Shown here piece by piece: positions 1-13,157 of a DNA stretch of 64,000 bases. Made by a program: the position numbers and the translations under genes. This DNA comes from Limanda limanda (Eukaryota; Chordata; Actinopteri; Pleuronectiformes; Pleuronectidae): positions 23,956,090 to 24,020,089 of the forward strand of contig NC_083638.1 of NCBI RefSeq assembly GCF_963576545.1, written 5' to 3'. Under the pieces are notes generated by a model. That model was not told the DNA's origin and ran no database searches. It worked only from the letters and a program-made list of their open reading frames with translations. Positions within the stretch are counted from its first letter, which is position 1. Each line of letters starts with the position of its first letter.

Positions 1-84
1 TCTTTACTCGTAAGAAAAGGGTATCGGCGAGAAGGGTGAGCAGTCTTTGATACTGTGCTACATCTTAGGAACAAACACAGAGTG

Positions 85-600
85 TCAATAAAGCTGGACG
101 ACAGGACCCCCAAAAGTGATGCCAAAGCACCCCTGGTGGTTGGCTGCAGTATCATAACCAAGCCTCCTCGAGGTTAGCAGACGGACGTGGACTAAAGTTA
201 GAGGTCAAAGAACATATCACTTTTTTTCCCTCTCAAACGTGGTTATTGCCACTTTAGGTATTTTTTATCACACTTATACTAATATTACAACTTTCTGGTA
301 AGTTTGGTTTTAATTAGTTATTTTATGCTATGGAAAAGGTAAAACGTCATGATTGACACCTTAGGCTCACTTGTGATTGGTCAAGCACATGTATAAGTGA
401 GACTGCACTACTAAGGCTCCATCCCCTGGTCACTACTGCGCAGAATCAATCCAAATGGTTACTTCAGCGAAAGACGGCAGCGTTCGTTCCGGATATTTTG
501 GCTTCATTTATGTACAGTTGGACAAAGTGGAGATGTGTCGTCCCTTTTTACATACAGGCTATGGAAGTGACCAATTTAGCAGATATTGCATGAACAATGT
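85..600. repeat. interspersed-repeat-like segment
   Basis: The stretches around 105-215 (CCCCTGGTGGTTGGCTGCAG and following) and 350-600 (wording around GTGATTGGTCAAGCACATGT and GGATATTTTGGCTTCATTT) resemble sequences I associate with high-copy teleost repeats. I could not identify terminal repeats, a target-site duplication or a family, so the boundaries are approximate. No open frame of useful length. Confidence 0.35.
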
Positions 601-989
601 ATTAATTTTGAAAAATGCCTGAGACAGCCGCTCTTTAACTTGTAGCACAACTTTTACAAAGTGAAGTTATGTATCTTACCTTTTGAATTTTCATTAATTT
701 GTGTTCAGATGTTTAAGTTTAAAGTCATTGATCCTCTTTGCAAAAAAATGCAGACCTTTGTTTGAAGTACAACAGTTTCAGTATGGTTAATGTGAGAGGT
801 GACAAGAAGAGATATTTCTATTATTATGCAATTGCTGCAGCTTCCCTTAAGGGACCCTAACAATATTCGTTTTACGCTGTGCCATCCATCATAATAACGA
901 ATGGCAGTAACTTATCCTGGGACATAAATCTGGCAAGCTCCAACAGCACTGTGACACAGCATTTAATTACAACGCATGTCTAATTGAAA

Positions 990-1340
990 GACCCCTGGAA
1001 AATAGTGGGATGTCTCTCTGGCTGTAGCAGGGTTAAAAAACTTAATTAATTATGAGGCACCTCCCTCCCTCTTTATTCTGAGTCACTGGCGTCCCTGCCT
1101 CAGTGAGCTGATGACATTTTCTGCCTCCCTTTCATCCTTCAGAGAAATGAATGGCGTGGCAAGAGCGTTATCAAATGAGCTGTAGAGCCAGCCAGTGAAT
1201 ATGTCATTGAGTGTGACTGCTCCCTGAGTGAATTGTGATTTATCTGTGTGGCTCCCTCGTCATGTTAACTGACTTGCTACCCTGCACCCCTCACCCCCAC
1301 CCTGCAGTTGACAGGCTCAGTAGATCATTTGTGAGATCTC
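990..1340. promoter_or_regulatory. candidate conserved non-coding element
   Basis: A balanced-composition stretch without simple repeats, carrying a homeodomain-type core TTAATTAATTATGA (1041-1054) followed by dense mixed sequence. Appearance resembles developmental enhancers, but conservation cannot be tested here. Confidence 0.25.
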
Positions 1341-1833
1341 TAGGTGAAGCGCTGGCTAATGTAGTCTGGCACCCCCGCCCCGAATAATTGTACCCCTGTG
1401 TTTGACCTCAGATGCCACTCACTACGTGAAACTGTTTCCATTCATTTCTAAACAATAGTATATGTCACACTCACACTTGGAATCAGGGATAATGTTTGCT
1501 TCTGTAAATTTAGGGTAGAAAACAATACAAGTCTTCATAGTAGTTTGTCATTAGACTACAGTAAATTAAGATATTTGAAGTATCTCTTTACAAGGATTTT
1601 GGACTTAATTAACTGAAAATAAAATTTACAGAACTATTACACAACAAATACATACAAACAGACTATCGATTGACCCCCCCCATGTTGAAGGTAGAAGGAA
1701 AAACAAGGGAAATAAATACATTTACAAAAACTGTATTGTAATTTTAAATGATGAACTCAAACTTTATTTTATTTTTACAAGAACATCATTAGATGTTAAG
1801 AAGTTAAAATAGTACATTACTCATTACTACATT

Positions 1834-1879
1834 ACAATTCTCAACCTGCAGTTTAAAAAAACTGCAGGTTGAGAATTGT
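1834..1879. repeat. perfect 21-bp inverted repeat (hairpin)
   Basis: Two perfectly complementary 21-base arms (1834-1854 and 1859-1879) are separated by four A residues. The arms contain CTCAACCTGCAGTTT and its complement. Pairing stops at the flanks (T opposite T). The stem is too short for a typical animal pre-miRNA but would form a strong DNA or RNA hairpin. Confidence 0.9.
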
Positions 1880-4180
1880 TCACTTATTACTTTATTAACC
1901 CTCAGAAGAATACTTCATCATTGGTATTTACAGTTCTGCTCTTGACATTATCATGAGTAAAGCTTTTGTCAAAACTGGGAATTTTATAACTCCCAGAAAC
2001 TTTTGGAGGAACTTGCATCAATGCCAGTTTTGAGTTGTTGACAAGGCACTTTCTGATCTTCGGATACAAAAAAGATGCACTTTAAAGTTGTTTATATCAA
2101 GTTTGTGTGAATAAGTAATTTATTCATCAGCCTTCCCAAATGCTCCCAGTGCCTCTGTTTGGCAGAGACAGCTCTTACATGTACATCAAGCAAAGGGTTG
2201 TGGGTTGTGGGGTAAAACAGGGATGAGAAAAGGGACCATGGAAAACTGTCTCAGTGAAAAAGGTGATCCGCCTCCCAAATAATCCTTTTACCAGCTCCTT
2301 ACATTTGTCATCCACACTCACGCCCATGCCCTGCCCCACCTGAGCTTGATTAGTAAATGCCTGAGTCTGAAGCAGTGTTGAAAGGCTGCCAGCAGACACT
2401 CAGCACCAAATCAAAACCCTCACTGAAGAATCAAAAGCGTCTTTCTCTGCATAAACATGAGAGCAATGGAGGTGGTGGGCTGCGCTGAATGTGAGCCAGT
2501 TCTGACATCCCCCAGTGGTTCCTGCAAACTAACTGTGTTGTCGTATATCCTTCCGCCTTTGCTGTCAAATTCAAATGTCATTTAATGCCAAGTGAATTTG
2601 CTCTTATGTACTTTATCCCTTTACATTGAAGTAGAAACGGGACATATTGTTGCAGTGTTTCTCAAAACTTAATTTTGGACTTCTCAATGACTATGTTTAC
2701 AATGTTCATGCTACTTTTGACCCTATTTTGAGAAAGAGATTACTCATATTGTTGTGTTTACATTGACGCATAACTACGGTTCCCCCCTCACTCCAAATCT
2801 GCTCCTTCTCTGTTTTGCCTGCCATATTGTTTAGACTCAAATCCAGGGCTTGATGTCGCCAAGCAGTTGATGACTGCCGTTCATCGATTCTGCAAAATGC
2901 TATTAAAACCCCAAAGTGCGACTGTATGCAGGTTAAGGTCATTAGAAACTGGACAAGATCTTTATTGGGTTAATATTGGAATATATGTGTCCAAATGAGT
3001 CAAATCTCTTTTTGTTCTAGAGTATTTTTCTGGGATTGTCCAAAGCCTGAGGAGGAAGAGACATTGGATATATTTATCTCAGAGTATCCCTTACTAATTA
3101 TAATGATTAATTCATTTTGATAGTTTTGACGCATTACATAGTTATCATCATCAAGACAAGTAAAAATAATTAGCCTATTTCAAATTAATGAGGAGAACGG
3201 AGAAAGAAAGTTGAAGACTGCCTCTGAAGAGGAAGCACTCTCTATAGCTTAGTTCCACATTGAAACTGGATTTATAAAAACTTTAAATGTCAATTTTACT
3301 CTTGAGCTGTAAACTTCTCGATTGTCTGATAACGATTATAAAAATAATTTTCCCGTATTAGTTTAACAAACAATAGTATTCCACACTTATAACATAATTA
3401 TCTGCAATATTTGTAACTCAAACATGGTTCAGTACAGTTTCACAGGGGAGTTGCTATCATCGGGAGACAGTGTCCCCTTTATTGCATCACATATGTGCGT
3501 TTTAGTGGCAAGATTACACTCTTGTCCTCTATGTCCGTGTGCCGTCTGTAAGCATGAAGTTTATCTCTCAAAGGTGTTGGATGAAAAGGAAGGATAATTA
3601 TAGAGCAAATAGCATGGGAGTCAACATCCCATTAGAATAATGGTCATCAAGAGAACATGGTAGTCCCTGTGTTACTGTTCACAATAGTGTGCAGACTTTC
3701 GTATTAGCTCCTGCTCTGTCGTTGGTAAATGTCATGCAAAGAGACAGGTCATTTACATTTTTGATCAAATGATCCTGCATTTTTTATTTGTCTTTGAAAT
3801 TAAAGACTTCTTTAATCATTGTGGATGGAAGGGGACTTAGCCGATGTACTCATGTGTTTCTGATTGCATTAGAACTGATGTGGCATGGCATGATGGATAT
3901 TTAATAGTTGTGCTGTCCCTCTGTATCATGTCAAGAATCTGACACACACAGATGCTCTGGAGCTCTCCAGTCCATACAGAATTGCTTTAATTATTAGGCC
4001 TATAATCTTGGCTTTGAAATGAGAGGAGGGGTGAGGAAGGCAAAGCAGAGGACGAGACGGGGAAGAGAGTAAAAGTATAGATGAGCAAAACAATCCAAGA
4101 CTAGTCGAAGGTTGATGTCAAAGGTTCTCGATGAATATATCAGAGATTTGTGCGTGGTGATGTGGTATCAAACTGACATG

Positions 4181-7100
4181 TCATGTCCTGTTTGTCTGCA
4201 GTACTTTCTTCTCCACAGGCCGCATAGTGGGGCCTAATTGCTGTGTATATCTACAGAGTCTGCGAAGAGCCCACGGCAGCCCTGTAGTGCCCCAGGCTGT
4301 GTGCTGATCAGACCTCTCCCTCTGCTGTGCTAAACTGTCATCTTCTACAACTGTGTGTTTTTATATTGCAGCATAAAACTGATTTTACTTGATTAAAAAG
4401 ATCAAATGTTGCTGCCAATATGAGTAACTCAAAAGAAACACCACATTTGCGTCACCAGTAGCACAGAAACATTCATCAGTGCACAGGCGCTGGCAAGTCT
4501 ATTCCTGATAATACAGAGCTATAATGAAGGAACATAAAATGGCCATACAAATTTTCCTAAAATACTTTTTTATGGAAATAAAAAGAGGACAGATGAGAGC
4601 AGAGGCCAGAGAGTGATTATGTGAGAGAGAACAGCCACTCTTATGTTGGCACCTCCAGCATGCGGGCCATCTGCATAGAGGGCCTGGAAATGAGGATGAC
4701 AATGCTAATCACTGCCATGGAGGCCTGACTGGTGTGGATGAATGGCCATCGCAGGCTCTGAACACACTCGGTGGCGCTCATCACACAATGTTTTTGTCTG
4801 GGCATGCCAGGTCCACAAGCCTCCACCAGCCCCGCCCTTTTCCTGTACACACTCTATCACTCGGTGGCAACATGTGTATGGCTTCCTGTCAATTCAGGAA
4901 GTCTTGGTTCATGTCCCAGCCACATTAATGGACTAGGCAGAGGATACTTAGTAATTTCCTATTTCCCTATTGAAGCAATTGTTGTTGGCTATTCTCATTC
5001 ATCATTGCCCCCTCTGACAAAAATGTGATCATTATCTGTTTCTTGTTTCTGTATTGGCAGTTTTTTTACTCATATTCCGCTTCGTCCTAGAACTATATCA
5101 GCTGCATCGTTTAAGGTGTGTTCTTTTTGTTGGTGACCTAAAAAATAGAAAACTCTATGAGTTGTTATGAATGCATCTCTTGTAATGGAGTCTTAACATG
5201 TGTCACACAAAGGGGCTGTGATGTACTGTAGCCTAAGGTCAAATCAAATAATCACAGCAAGTGAAATTGGCTTGAGGATAAGATCAATCTAATGACACAT
5301 GTATTTTCATGACTGATCAATCAAAAGGCTAAATCGATTAAAGCTGGGTTTCAGTTAAGGAGAAAATGTCTGTTTAAATCCTTTATCTGTGGGAAATGAA
5401 AATAACAAATTGGGACGGACACATTTACATGAGCATATGAAAGACTGTGCCTAGAGAGCGGGGGGGGGGGGGGTAGCTTAGGATAGAAAGCACATAGTCT
5501 CAACTTTTAATCGTGATGGCTTCCAGCTGTAGTGTGTGGTACATTGTCATCTTCTTGGGGCTTGCTTTTGCGGGTGTCCCCATAAGTGAACATGATGAGG
5601 ACCAGCTGCCTGGCAGCTGGGTTTCCATTGCCCCCCAGTTATTGGTAACCAGTAAACCTCTGTGTTCTTATTTGACTGAAAAGCCATTTTGATGTAATTT
5701 CAAAGCTGTTTGGCAGAAGTACCTCACATACAACAAATTACAATTTTGACCAGAAGTACCAGGCTATGGTATCTGGTATTTAAAATGATCTTTGTAAAAA
5801 TAGAATCATCATGTTTGAAATTACAAAAGCTGATACAGATCTAAATCCTAAAACCATAACAAAAATTACGTATGTAGCAGAGCTTGTTGATGAAATTGTA
5901 ACAATTATTGCAATATGATTCTTCCACTTTCAATCAAGAGAATTATTTCATATTGAAAAAGTTCAGTGGTAACATATTGGGTCCTATCGCCCAGCATAAC
6001 TATGAAGTACATTTAAATACTGTTGTGTTAATGTTATTCGGAGGAAAGGACCTTCCTGCATTTCTGATCTGTGGAATTTAAGACCGTGTTTCACGATTTA
6101 AAGTTAAAGTTCTGTGCTTGAAAGAACTATTTTGGGTACATTTTGTTTGTGATGAAATTAAATCATACACCATGCACTGTTATGAGAAAATCTGTGGACA
6201 GACAGAAAGAAATTCACATGGACAGACAGACACCTGCAAAAAAACTCAAAACCACCTTCGTGGTAGTTCCAACTAAAGTAGGTACAATATTGTAGAACTA
6301 CATTTTGCCAGAACTTTCTCAAAGTTGGTCCACATTCAGTTTTTACCTGGCGATCTCTTTCAGACGATGAAGACAGGCTTTTACTGTATGTCTTGTTGCA
6401 GCAGGTTTTGCACTGCTGCATTTCAACTTTAATATGAAGCCCATCGGAAAGCACTTCATTATAGTGTGCTGTTGCTTTTCAAAATCCAATCCCAAGTAAG
6501 AAATAAAAGCCCAGACAACTGCATTACTGTCCAGCCTGTCAGCTTTGTTAAATATAAGCTCCATCCTGCCTGCCAGAGCCTTAAAAGCTGAGCTGGCAGA
6601 GCGCAGGACTGGAAGTGACAAAAGCAGAAAGCTGCAGCTGCGATTTTAGGAAAGGAGAATGGACACTTAAATGCATTTTTATACGTTTTACAAGGAGTTC
6701 ATTCTGTTCTCTATGAATCAGTAATAAGCTGCATGCAGGAGACCTAAGATACAATTATCCACTCTGAAGTACCTCCCCTGTCACTACAATGAGAATTAAA
6801 GTCAACATGCTGTCAGGTGCAGTGGCATTCACGTTTCCCCTCAGCTCCAGGAAGCCTATCCCACTGGGCAGAACCAACCAAAGGAACTTGGAAAGGACAC
6901 ATTTCCTGTAGCAAAACCATAAACCTTCTCAAGGAAAATGGGGAAGATTTAACTAAAATAAATAAACATTTGTTAGCCCCCTATAGTGCAAAACGATATA
7001 ACAGATAGAGCAATGCCACTAGTTTCTCTTTGCATCAGCCAGCATTTCTTATTGGCTACACTGTCATTTCAGTGGCATTTGATTAAACATGTAAAACAAC

Positions 7101-8060
7101 ATTGAGCACTGTGCTGGTGATGCTCTTGGTATTTCCTTCTGTTACACTCTAATTCATTTCCATCTGCAAGCTTTATCTTTCAAAAAGGATATAGTTGCTT
7201 TTAAGTCTGATTGCTGATCAAGTGTAGCTGTTCCTCAGATTGGCTCTCAGCAGATAGTGGTAGCATTCTTCAGTTGGAGGGCTCAAGTCCCTCAGCTTTG
7301 TGCCTGGATATTGAGATGTTTCATGCTATTATGAAAACCTCATTGCTCACATAAAACATCTATAAATTCAATCACAGTCTGTCTTTAGGTTGTGTTGCAC
7401 TACATCAATTCACTTACAAATTTTTTCTTATTCATTGAGTTGTTTGATCGAAAAAAAAAGAATAGTCCAGAATAATATCTAAGCAGAGGCGTCTGCTGGG
7501 GATAAAGCAGACTTTGTATCTGAGCCACACTGGGACGCATAAATAAATGAGTAAATTGGCTCCAACTGTATAATTGGGATACAATGATATTCCCTTATCC
7601 AACCAATTCTCTGTGGAATTCATAGAATCCATACTCATGGATATGGACTTGTTTTGAGCCTTGGAATAAATATCCACATCGAATATTGCCAATTTAACAC
7701 TAAGAAATATAAGAGGCTATATGTTGTATATGCACGTTTATCCTAAAATCAAAGTTAGATTTTAAATCTACAGCTGTTTTATTAGCTGGAAGTGGAGTAA
7801 CATGACAGAAGCCCAAACTTATACCCCCAAAACATACACTGAATATACAAGGAACAGGTGATCCATGTATACTCTTCCCACTTTTTTAAAATGTTCATAT
7901 ACATCGATCATATACATCAATCTTAAAGAAATTATATTTTCACTAGCATCATTAAGAACTTGAAGGCAGTGTTCACACTGCCAGTTTATAATGGCGTGGT
8001 CCAGTTGTCCCCTCTGACAATTTAGGCAATACAATGTGTAAAATCTAAATTTTACAGACA
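4181..8060. other. non-coding intergenic DNA
   Basis: No gene recognised. A G run of about 14 (5460-5473) is present. Overlapping open frames at 4734-5028 (+) and 6158-6621 (-) look like chance: different frames are open over the same bases and none shows a domain. 4180-4330 and 4600-4770 are less AT-rich than their surroundings. Confidence 0.65.
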
Positions 8061-8068
8061 CCTTACAT

Positions 8069-8321
8069 TAGGGCTGGGCCATAGAATGACAACAATAATT
8101 GTCACAACATAATCTTCACCAATACTACAGAAGTATGTATATCAATATATTGATATAATGCTCATGAATTGTGCAAGATTTGTAAAATACTTTGCTGTTC
8201 ATCAAGTGTTTATCATTCTCTGTGCATTAAGAAGAGTTTAAAACCACAAACTTCACTCAGACGCAAAAATCTCGATATCTCGTTATCTTGATAAAAATTT
8301 TGGCCATATTGCTGCCTCCTA
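8069..8321. mobile_element. hAT-like MITE, about 253 bp
   Basis: It starts TAGGGCTGGGCCATAG and ends with sequence whose reverse complement reads TAGGAGGCAGCAATATGG, giving degenerate terminal inverted repeats with the TAGGG-type start common in fish hAT derivatives. It is flanked by an imperfect 8-bp target duplication: CCTTACAT (8061-8068) and CCTTATAC (8322-8329), 6 of 8 identical. The interior contains the TCGATAT / GATA-rich tract typical of these non-autonomous elements and no open frame. Divergent ends suggest an old insertion. Confidence 0.6.
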
Positions 8322-8329
8322 CCTTATAC

Positions 8330-10684
8330 TATTAATTTAAAATCTATTATTGCAATTAGGAGGTTGACATTAGCAATGCCTTTTAGTGCAGAGGGAAAAC
8401 ATCTGTAACTCAGACTGGCTCATTTTTAGTGATGCTTTTAGTGATCAATATGCATTGTCCCTGTAAAATGTAGAAACGTAATTACACATAAAACCCCCAA
8501 AGTTTCCCATCGGCAAAAACAGTTTATTTCAGCCAGTTGACTGATGCTGCAAACTTGGATCACTGAGGCTTGCTGTTTGCTATTGTGTTGCTGAACCCCA
8601 TAACCAACACTTATTGTGGAGGATATGAAATGCTGGCTGACATCCCATAATACACTAAGTTTTCAGCTAAGTTCCCACTACTTATACTTAACTGAGAGTA
8701 AAACAAATTAAATGTCAGTGAAAACCAAATTAATTTTAAGGAAATGTGTTCCGGAGTGTTTATTTGAATGATAGGAGCCTGTCACATAACAAATTGGTTT
8801 GTGTGGCTCCAGTGAATCCTTCAAAACACGCTGAGACATAGTGTGACCATGTTTGCAATGTTGATGCACACTTATTGTCCAAATCAAGAAATGTTAAATG
8901 TTGATGGATTAATTGCTGCTTGAAAGGAAAGATCTTTGTTTGATATAGATTGGAGTGAACAGACAAAATACTGGAAATAAGTGTTGACAGGACTTGTTTT
9001 ATTTTCCTTGAATCTTTTAATTACATTTTGAGTAGAATAAAGAGGCAATGAAACACATTTGATTTAATGTGGTGGTGGTGACAAATTAATATATGCATAA
9101 ATTACTACATGAATGAAGATGAAAACTTCATCAATAATTACATTTAAAACCTTTCTGTTGAATCATTGAATAATAGTAGTCGAAAAGGATAAGTGGTGAT
9201 TTTACAAGGTATTTCATTATATTGAATGTAACAGAAAATTGGAAAAAGATTATAACTGAAATGGTAACTTATCCTTTTCATAAATACAATATTATCAGCA
9301 TTAGATTATTATTGAGTTCATAGTGTAACAGTTGAGTCTGCAGTTTATATACAGTATATATTTCCTATCGTTTCTTTTTTATGTGTTGATCGGACCCTTA
9401 CATTCATCAATTGATTCGTGTGCAGCAGCACAAAAAACCTGAGCAGAATGGTCCAGCTACAATATGGTTGAAAGATGAGGAACTCACTCCTTTCCAGCCA
9501 TTTGCTGCAAACCTTTTCTACAAAGTGCTCCAAACGGAGCCATTACACGATTGAGGTGAAAATATTTGCTTTTATCACCCATCTATTTGAACACTGGCCA
9601 CATCCCCAGCCAGCGAAATGCTCAGTGTGTAGCAATCACATTCTCACTCTGCATGTCATCATTTCCAAATAATTTACCAGCTGCAATTAGCTGATTCCAG
9701 TTGTCATCACAGTACTTTGTGTAGTCTCTAGGAGAGGAGTTAATGTATTAAAGAGACTCAAATAAAACACTGCATTAAGAGATGTATATGTAGAGTGTAT
9801 GTATACATCACTGATGATTGCACACACCAGTTGAAAATAAAAATGACCTGCCTGACAAATTAGAAATAAACCTGTTTGACAGGCCCCGTTTGGTTAGAAC
9901 AAATGTGAGACATGAAAGATTGTTTGACACACTTTCATAAAAGCAAGTGGCGACAACCCATCCTTTAGCGTGTGGTAATGGCTTCTCGTTGTTAGATTCA
10001 ATGGAAAAAGCTATTCATACTGTTATGTGATTGAAAAGAAAATTGAATCCTTTTGATGTTATAAATGTGTCTATTACCGCATTTGCACACAAAATTTCTA
10101 TGGAAATTATAGAGAAAGGAGTGATTCTCTGGAGGAAATGTTTGGGAATGACATATTGAATTCTATTCCTGCCTGAATATCAATATAGTGTATACATTCT
10201 GTAAAAAAACTCCACAACTATATGATTTTTCACTGGGCTGAAAGGGTACAATTACTGTACCATATGGCTATATGTGTGTGTGTATACATGAAAAAGGTTA
10301 ATGGTCATATATTTCTTGTGTTCTAGTGAATAACATCTTCAGTTTACTGCTAAACTTATGAGAAACTTTCTGTCTCTTTACATGATGAGGTATATCTGCA
10401 GCTACTGCTGGAGGTCAGAGAAGGTTCACAGGCAGGCTGGGTCATCTCCACATGTTGTAACTGAGAAATCATTTGTAAAGGAAATAATAATTGAGGGTGA
10501 GAGGATCTGTAAGGACATAAGAGTGTCATTTTTTTCTTTCTCTCTTTTCCCCCTGAAATACACAGTACGATTGCAATGGTTATTTATAAAGTATCATTCA
10601 GTTGCAGCCTTTTACAGATACACACTGGGTATTAAGATGTAAACAGGATATTTTTTATTAGGTTACTGATCAGTTTATTTACTG
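8330..10684. other. non-coding intergenic DNA
   Basis: AT-rich, no gene recognised. 9560-9720 has mixed composition with CTGCAATTAGCTGATT and may be a regulatory element, at low confidence. The open frame at 10358-10642 (+) has no recognisable domain. Confidence 0.6.
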
Positions 10685-10880
10685 AGGGTAGGTTCAGGGG
10701 GTGCACTACACAGCCCCAGTATTGTACTGCTGACCACTGAGCACCTTTATGAGAGCAGTGGGTGTTGTGTTGCTCAGGAACCTCCCTGTGGTGGGGACTG
10801 AGGCGAGCGGTGAATGTTACTCATTCACAACTCTGAGCTAATTTCTACTGCATCGGGAGGTTTTGACTACTGAGGCCTTA
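10685..10880. repeat. possible decayed SINE-like fragment
   Basis: The wording resembles known fish repeat tails: a 'TGCTCAGGAACCTCCCTG' stretch (compare 'TGCTCAAGGNCACCTC' in many teleost SINEs), followed by a GGTGGGGACTGAGG block, CATTCACA, and a decayed box-B-like GGGAGGTTTTGACT. No target duplication found; family unknown. Confidence 0.35.
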
Positions 10881-12853
10881 CATGTGTCATGTCAAGAATT
10901 ATTTTTTGACATCATAATTTTCTCTTTACTAAAGCATCTCGAGGATTTTCTCTCTACAACCTTAGATGATGATGTTTTTTTTAGCCTGGTCTGATAAAAC
11001 ATCCAATTTGATCACAAGTACCTAGAAATAAGATGATACCAGAGATGATTGGATTTTTATTTGAAAATGACCTGCAAATAATAACTTAAAATAATTATAT
11101 GATGATTAAAATAAACGAAGAAAAATCTTTGCTTTATGATTCAAGTAAAAGTCTTATTGTGATGCCTCTAAAAACTTTCTATTATAGTCACTATTTCAAA
11201 AGAAGAAAACAGTTTCACATAAACTATATCATTATGAAAACCATGGTCACTTTCATGAGAATCATTAAGGTCAATATTTGATTACTCATTTTAAACTCAT
11301 TATTTACTATGACATTATAGTTATGCATTGATTATTGTCCATGTGTGCTGATCTGTCTTAATTTGTACAGTATGTTAAAAAATATCTAATTAGCACAACA
11401 TTTAAAAGGTGAGTTATAAATTAACCAATACACTTAGAAAAAAAATTCATACAAATAATGGTTGACTGAATAATTTAATTATTTGTATATTATAAGCTTA
11501 CATTCCAAATTCCAAGTTTGCATTAAACCTGCTGCCGTACAGGATTGTCAAGGATGATTAATTTGATTCATGAATATCTTAATATTTATTATTATTAAAT
11601 TTATAATCAGTATCACATTTCAATATAACTTATAAGGCTTTTGATTTGCTTGGATATGAATCAGATCTGAGTTTCTCATGATATAGAACACTGTCTTTAC
11701 CACTGTAAATAACCCTCAGACGTCCTCTGATAAAGTTCCTGGAGAAACCTTATTCAAGTGTTTTTAATAATGTGCTACATGTGGCAAAACAAAGCACACA
11801 AGAAACTAAAGAGGAATCTGTATTCAAGGTAGCACACCTCATAATTTAACCCGTCGTTGAACACAAGCTGCTTTCTGATCACTACACCACAACATTATTC
11901 AATTGCCTTAATGAGTGCATTTAAAGACTATTCAGCTATACTCGTATTTGATGGTTCAGGCCTGTTGTAAAACATTTTGAAGTCTCAGCAAATGGTTGTA
12001 ATAGCTTCCTTTCAAAGTGGCGATAATGATTATGGATGTATTCAAATGAAATTAAATCTCAAAGACTGTGATGCAAGTCACTGTGACGAACTCAGGCGCA
12101 TCAATCATTTTCCTGAAGCTTACAGGAACACTGTCAATTCACTCGGAGGTAGTTTTGATGTCACACACAAAGGAATAATAATTGCTTTAATTCAAAGGTA
12201 CACATTATGCCTACAATTTCAATCAAATTCCAATCTATGATCAAAAAGATATGTCTGAATTATGCTCTGGAGCAATCTAATCCCTGAGTTTTGAGGACAG
12301 ATTTTTTTTCCCGGAGTGTTCAGCAAATAGAAAAGCAGATGGCAGTTAGTTTTCATGCACTTATAACATTAAAAAAGATGCACAAAATTTCCACCCCACA
12401 GGACATAAAACCAAAACATCATGATTAAAAACGAGTATGTTGTGTGAGAAGTAGGAAATATAGGCTCTGATGAATAATTTCAAATTAGAAAATATGCACC
12501 AATTTTGGTCATTTGCTGAAGTGTTGGATCAGTAGTGCTGCGATGCCAAGAGGAAGCCTTACAAGGCTGGACAGAAGTAGTCGTTGGATCCCGAGCACGC
12601 AGCTTCAGAGCCATAGTACTTCTTCTGGATTATTGTAGGAATAGTGAGGAAGTCGAGCAAAGTGGTGGGTGTTGTTGTTAACGTGATGGATGTGACCTGA
12701 GGACAACGGGATATTAATTTGCATGTGATTAGCAAGACTGTGATTGAGTGGATACAGAAGTGGCGTGCTGTGGTGTGTTGTTGCCGTGTCATGAGGTTGT
12801 CATCCGGTGTGTGTGACAGAGAGAGAAGGAGAGTGTGTACTGTATTTGTGTGT

Positions 12854-12856
<3 letters not shown>

Positions 12857-12918
<62 letters not shown>
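12857..12918. repeat. (TG)n microsatellite, 62 bp
   Basis: A pure TG tract of about 31 units, followed by a GTGA tetranucleotide run (12917-12930). It is preceded by an interrupted TG segment. Confidence 0.97.
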
Positions 12919-12920
<2 letters not shown>

Positions 12921-13130
12921 TGAGTGAGTGCGTGTGCGTATATTAGAGTGTAAAACAAGCTCAGTGGCTGCAGGTGTGAAAATAGCCCAGGCTGTGAACT
13001 CCACACACTCCCTCATCCTCTCTCACTTCCTCTCCCCCTCGTTTTCTCTGATTTGGTTTTTACACTGCTGCACTCTGCTCATTTGCATCTGCTCCTGACA
13101 CCCTTGTTCCAGTCACAAGCAGCCCCTCCA

Positions 13131-13157
13131 ACACACACACACACACACACACACACA
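13131..13157. repeat. (AC)n microsatellite, 27 bp
   Basis: A short pure AC tract 213 bp from the TG tract and in the opposite sense on this strand. Confidence 0.95.

Larger units (their letters stand above)
601..4180. other. non-coding, mostly featureless intergenic DNA
   Basis: No gene recognised. Short open frames at 2175-2399 and 2706-2942 (minus) carry no domain. Contents of note are the candidate conserved segment 990-1340 and the hairpin 1834-1879, both listed separately. Confidence 0.7.

Noticed and set aside
1834..1879. microRNA precursor
   Set aside because: The 21-bp stem with a 4-base loop is shorter than an animal pre-miRNA (usually a stem of about 30 bp with a longer loop), and perfect pairing is atypical.
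12719..13016. Cys/Val and Thr/His repeat frames
   Set aside because: Produced by the TG microsatellite.
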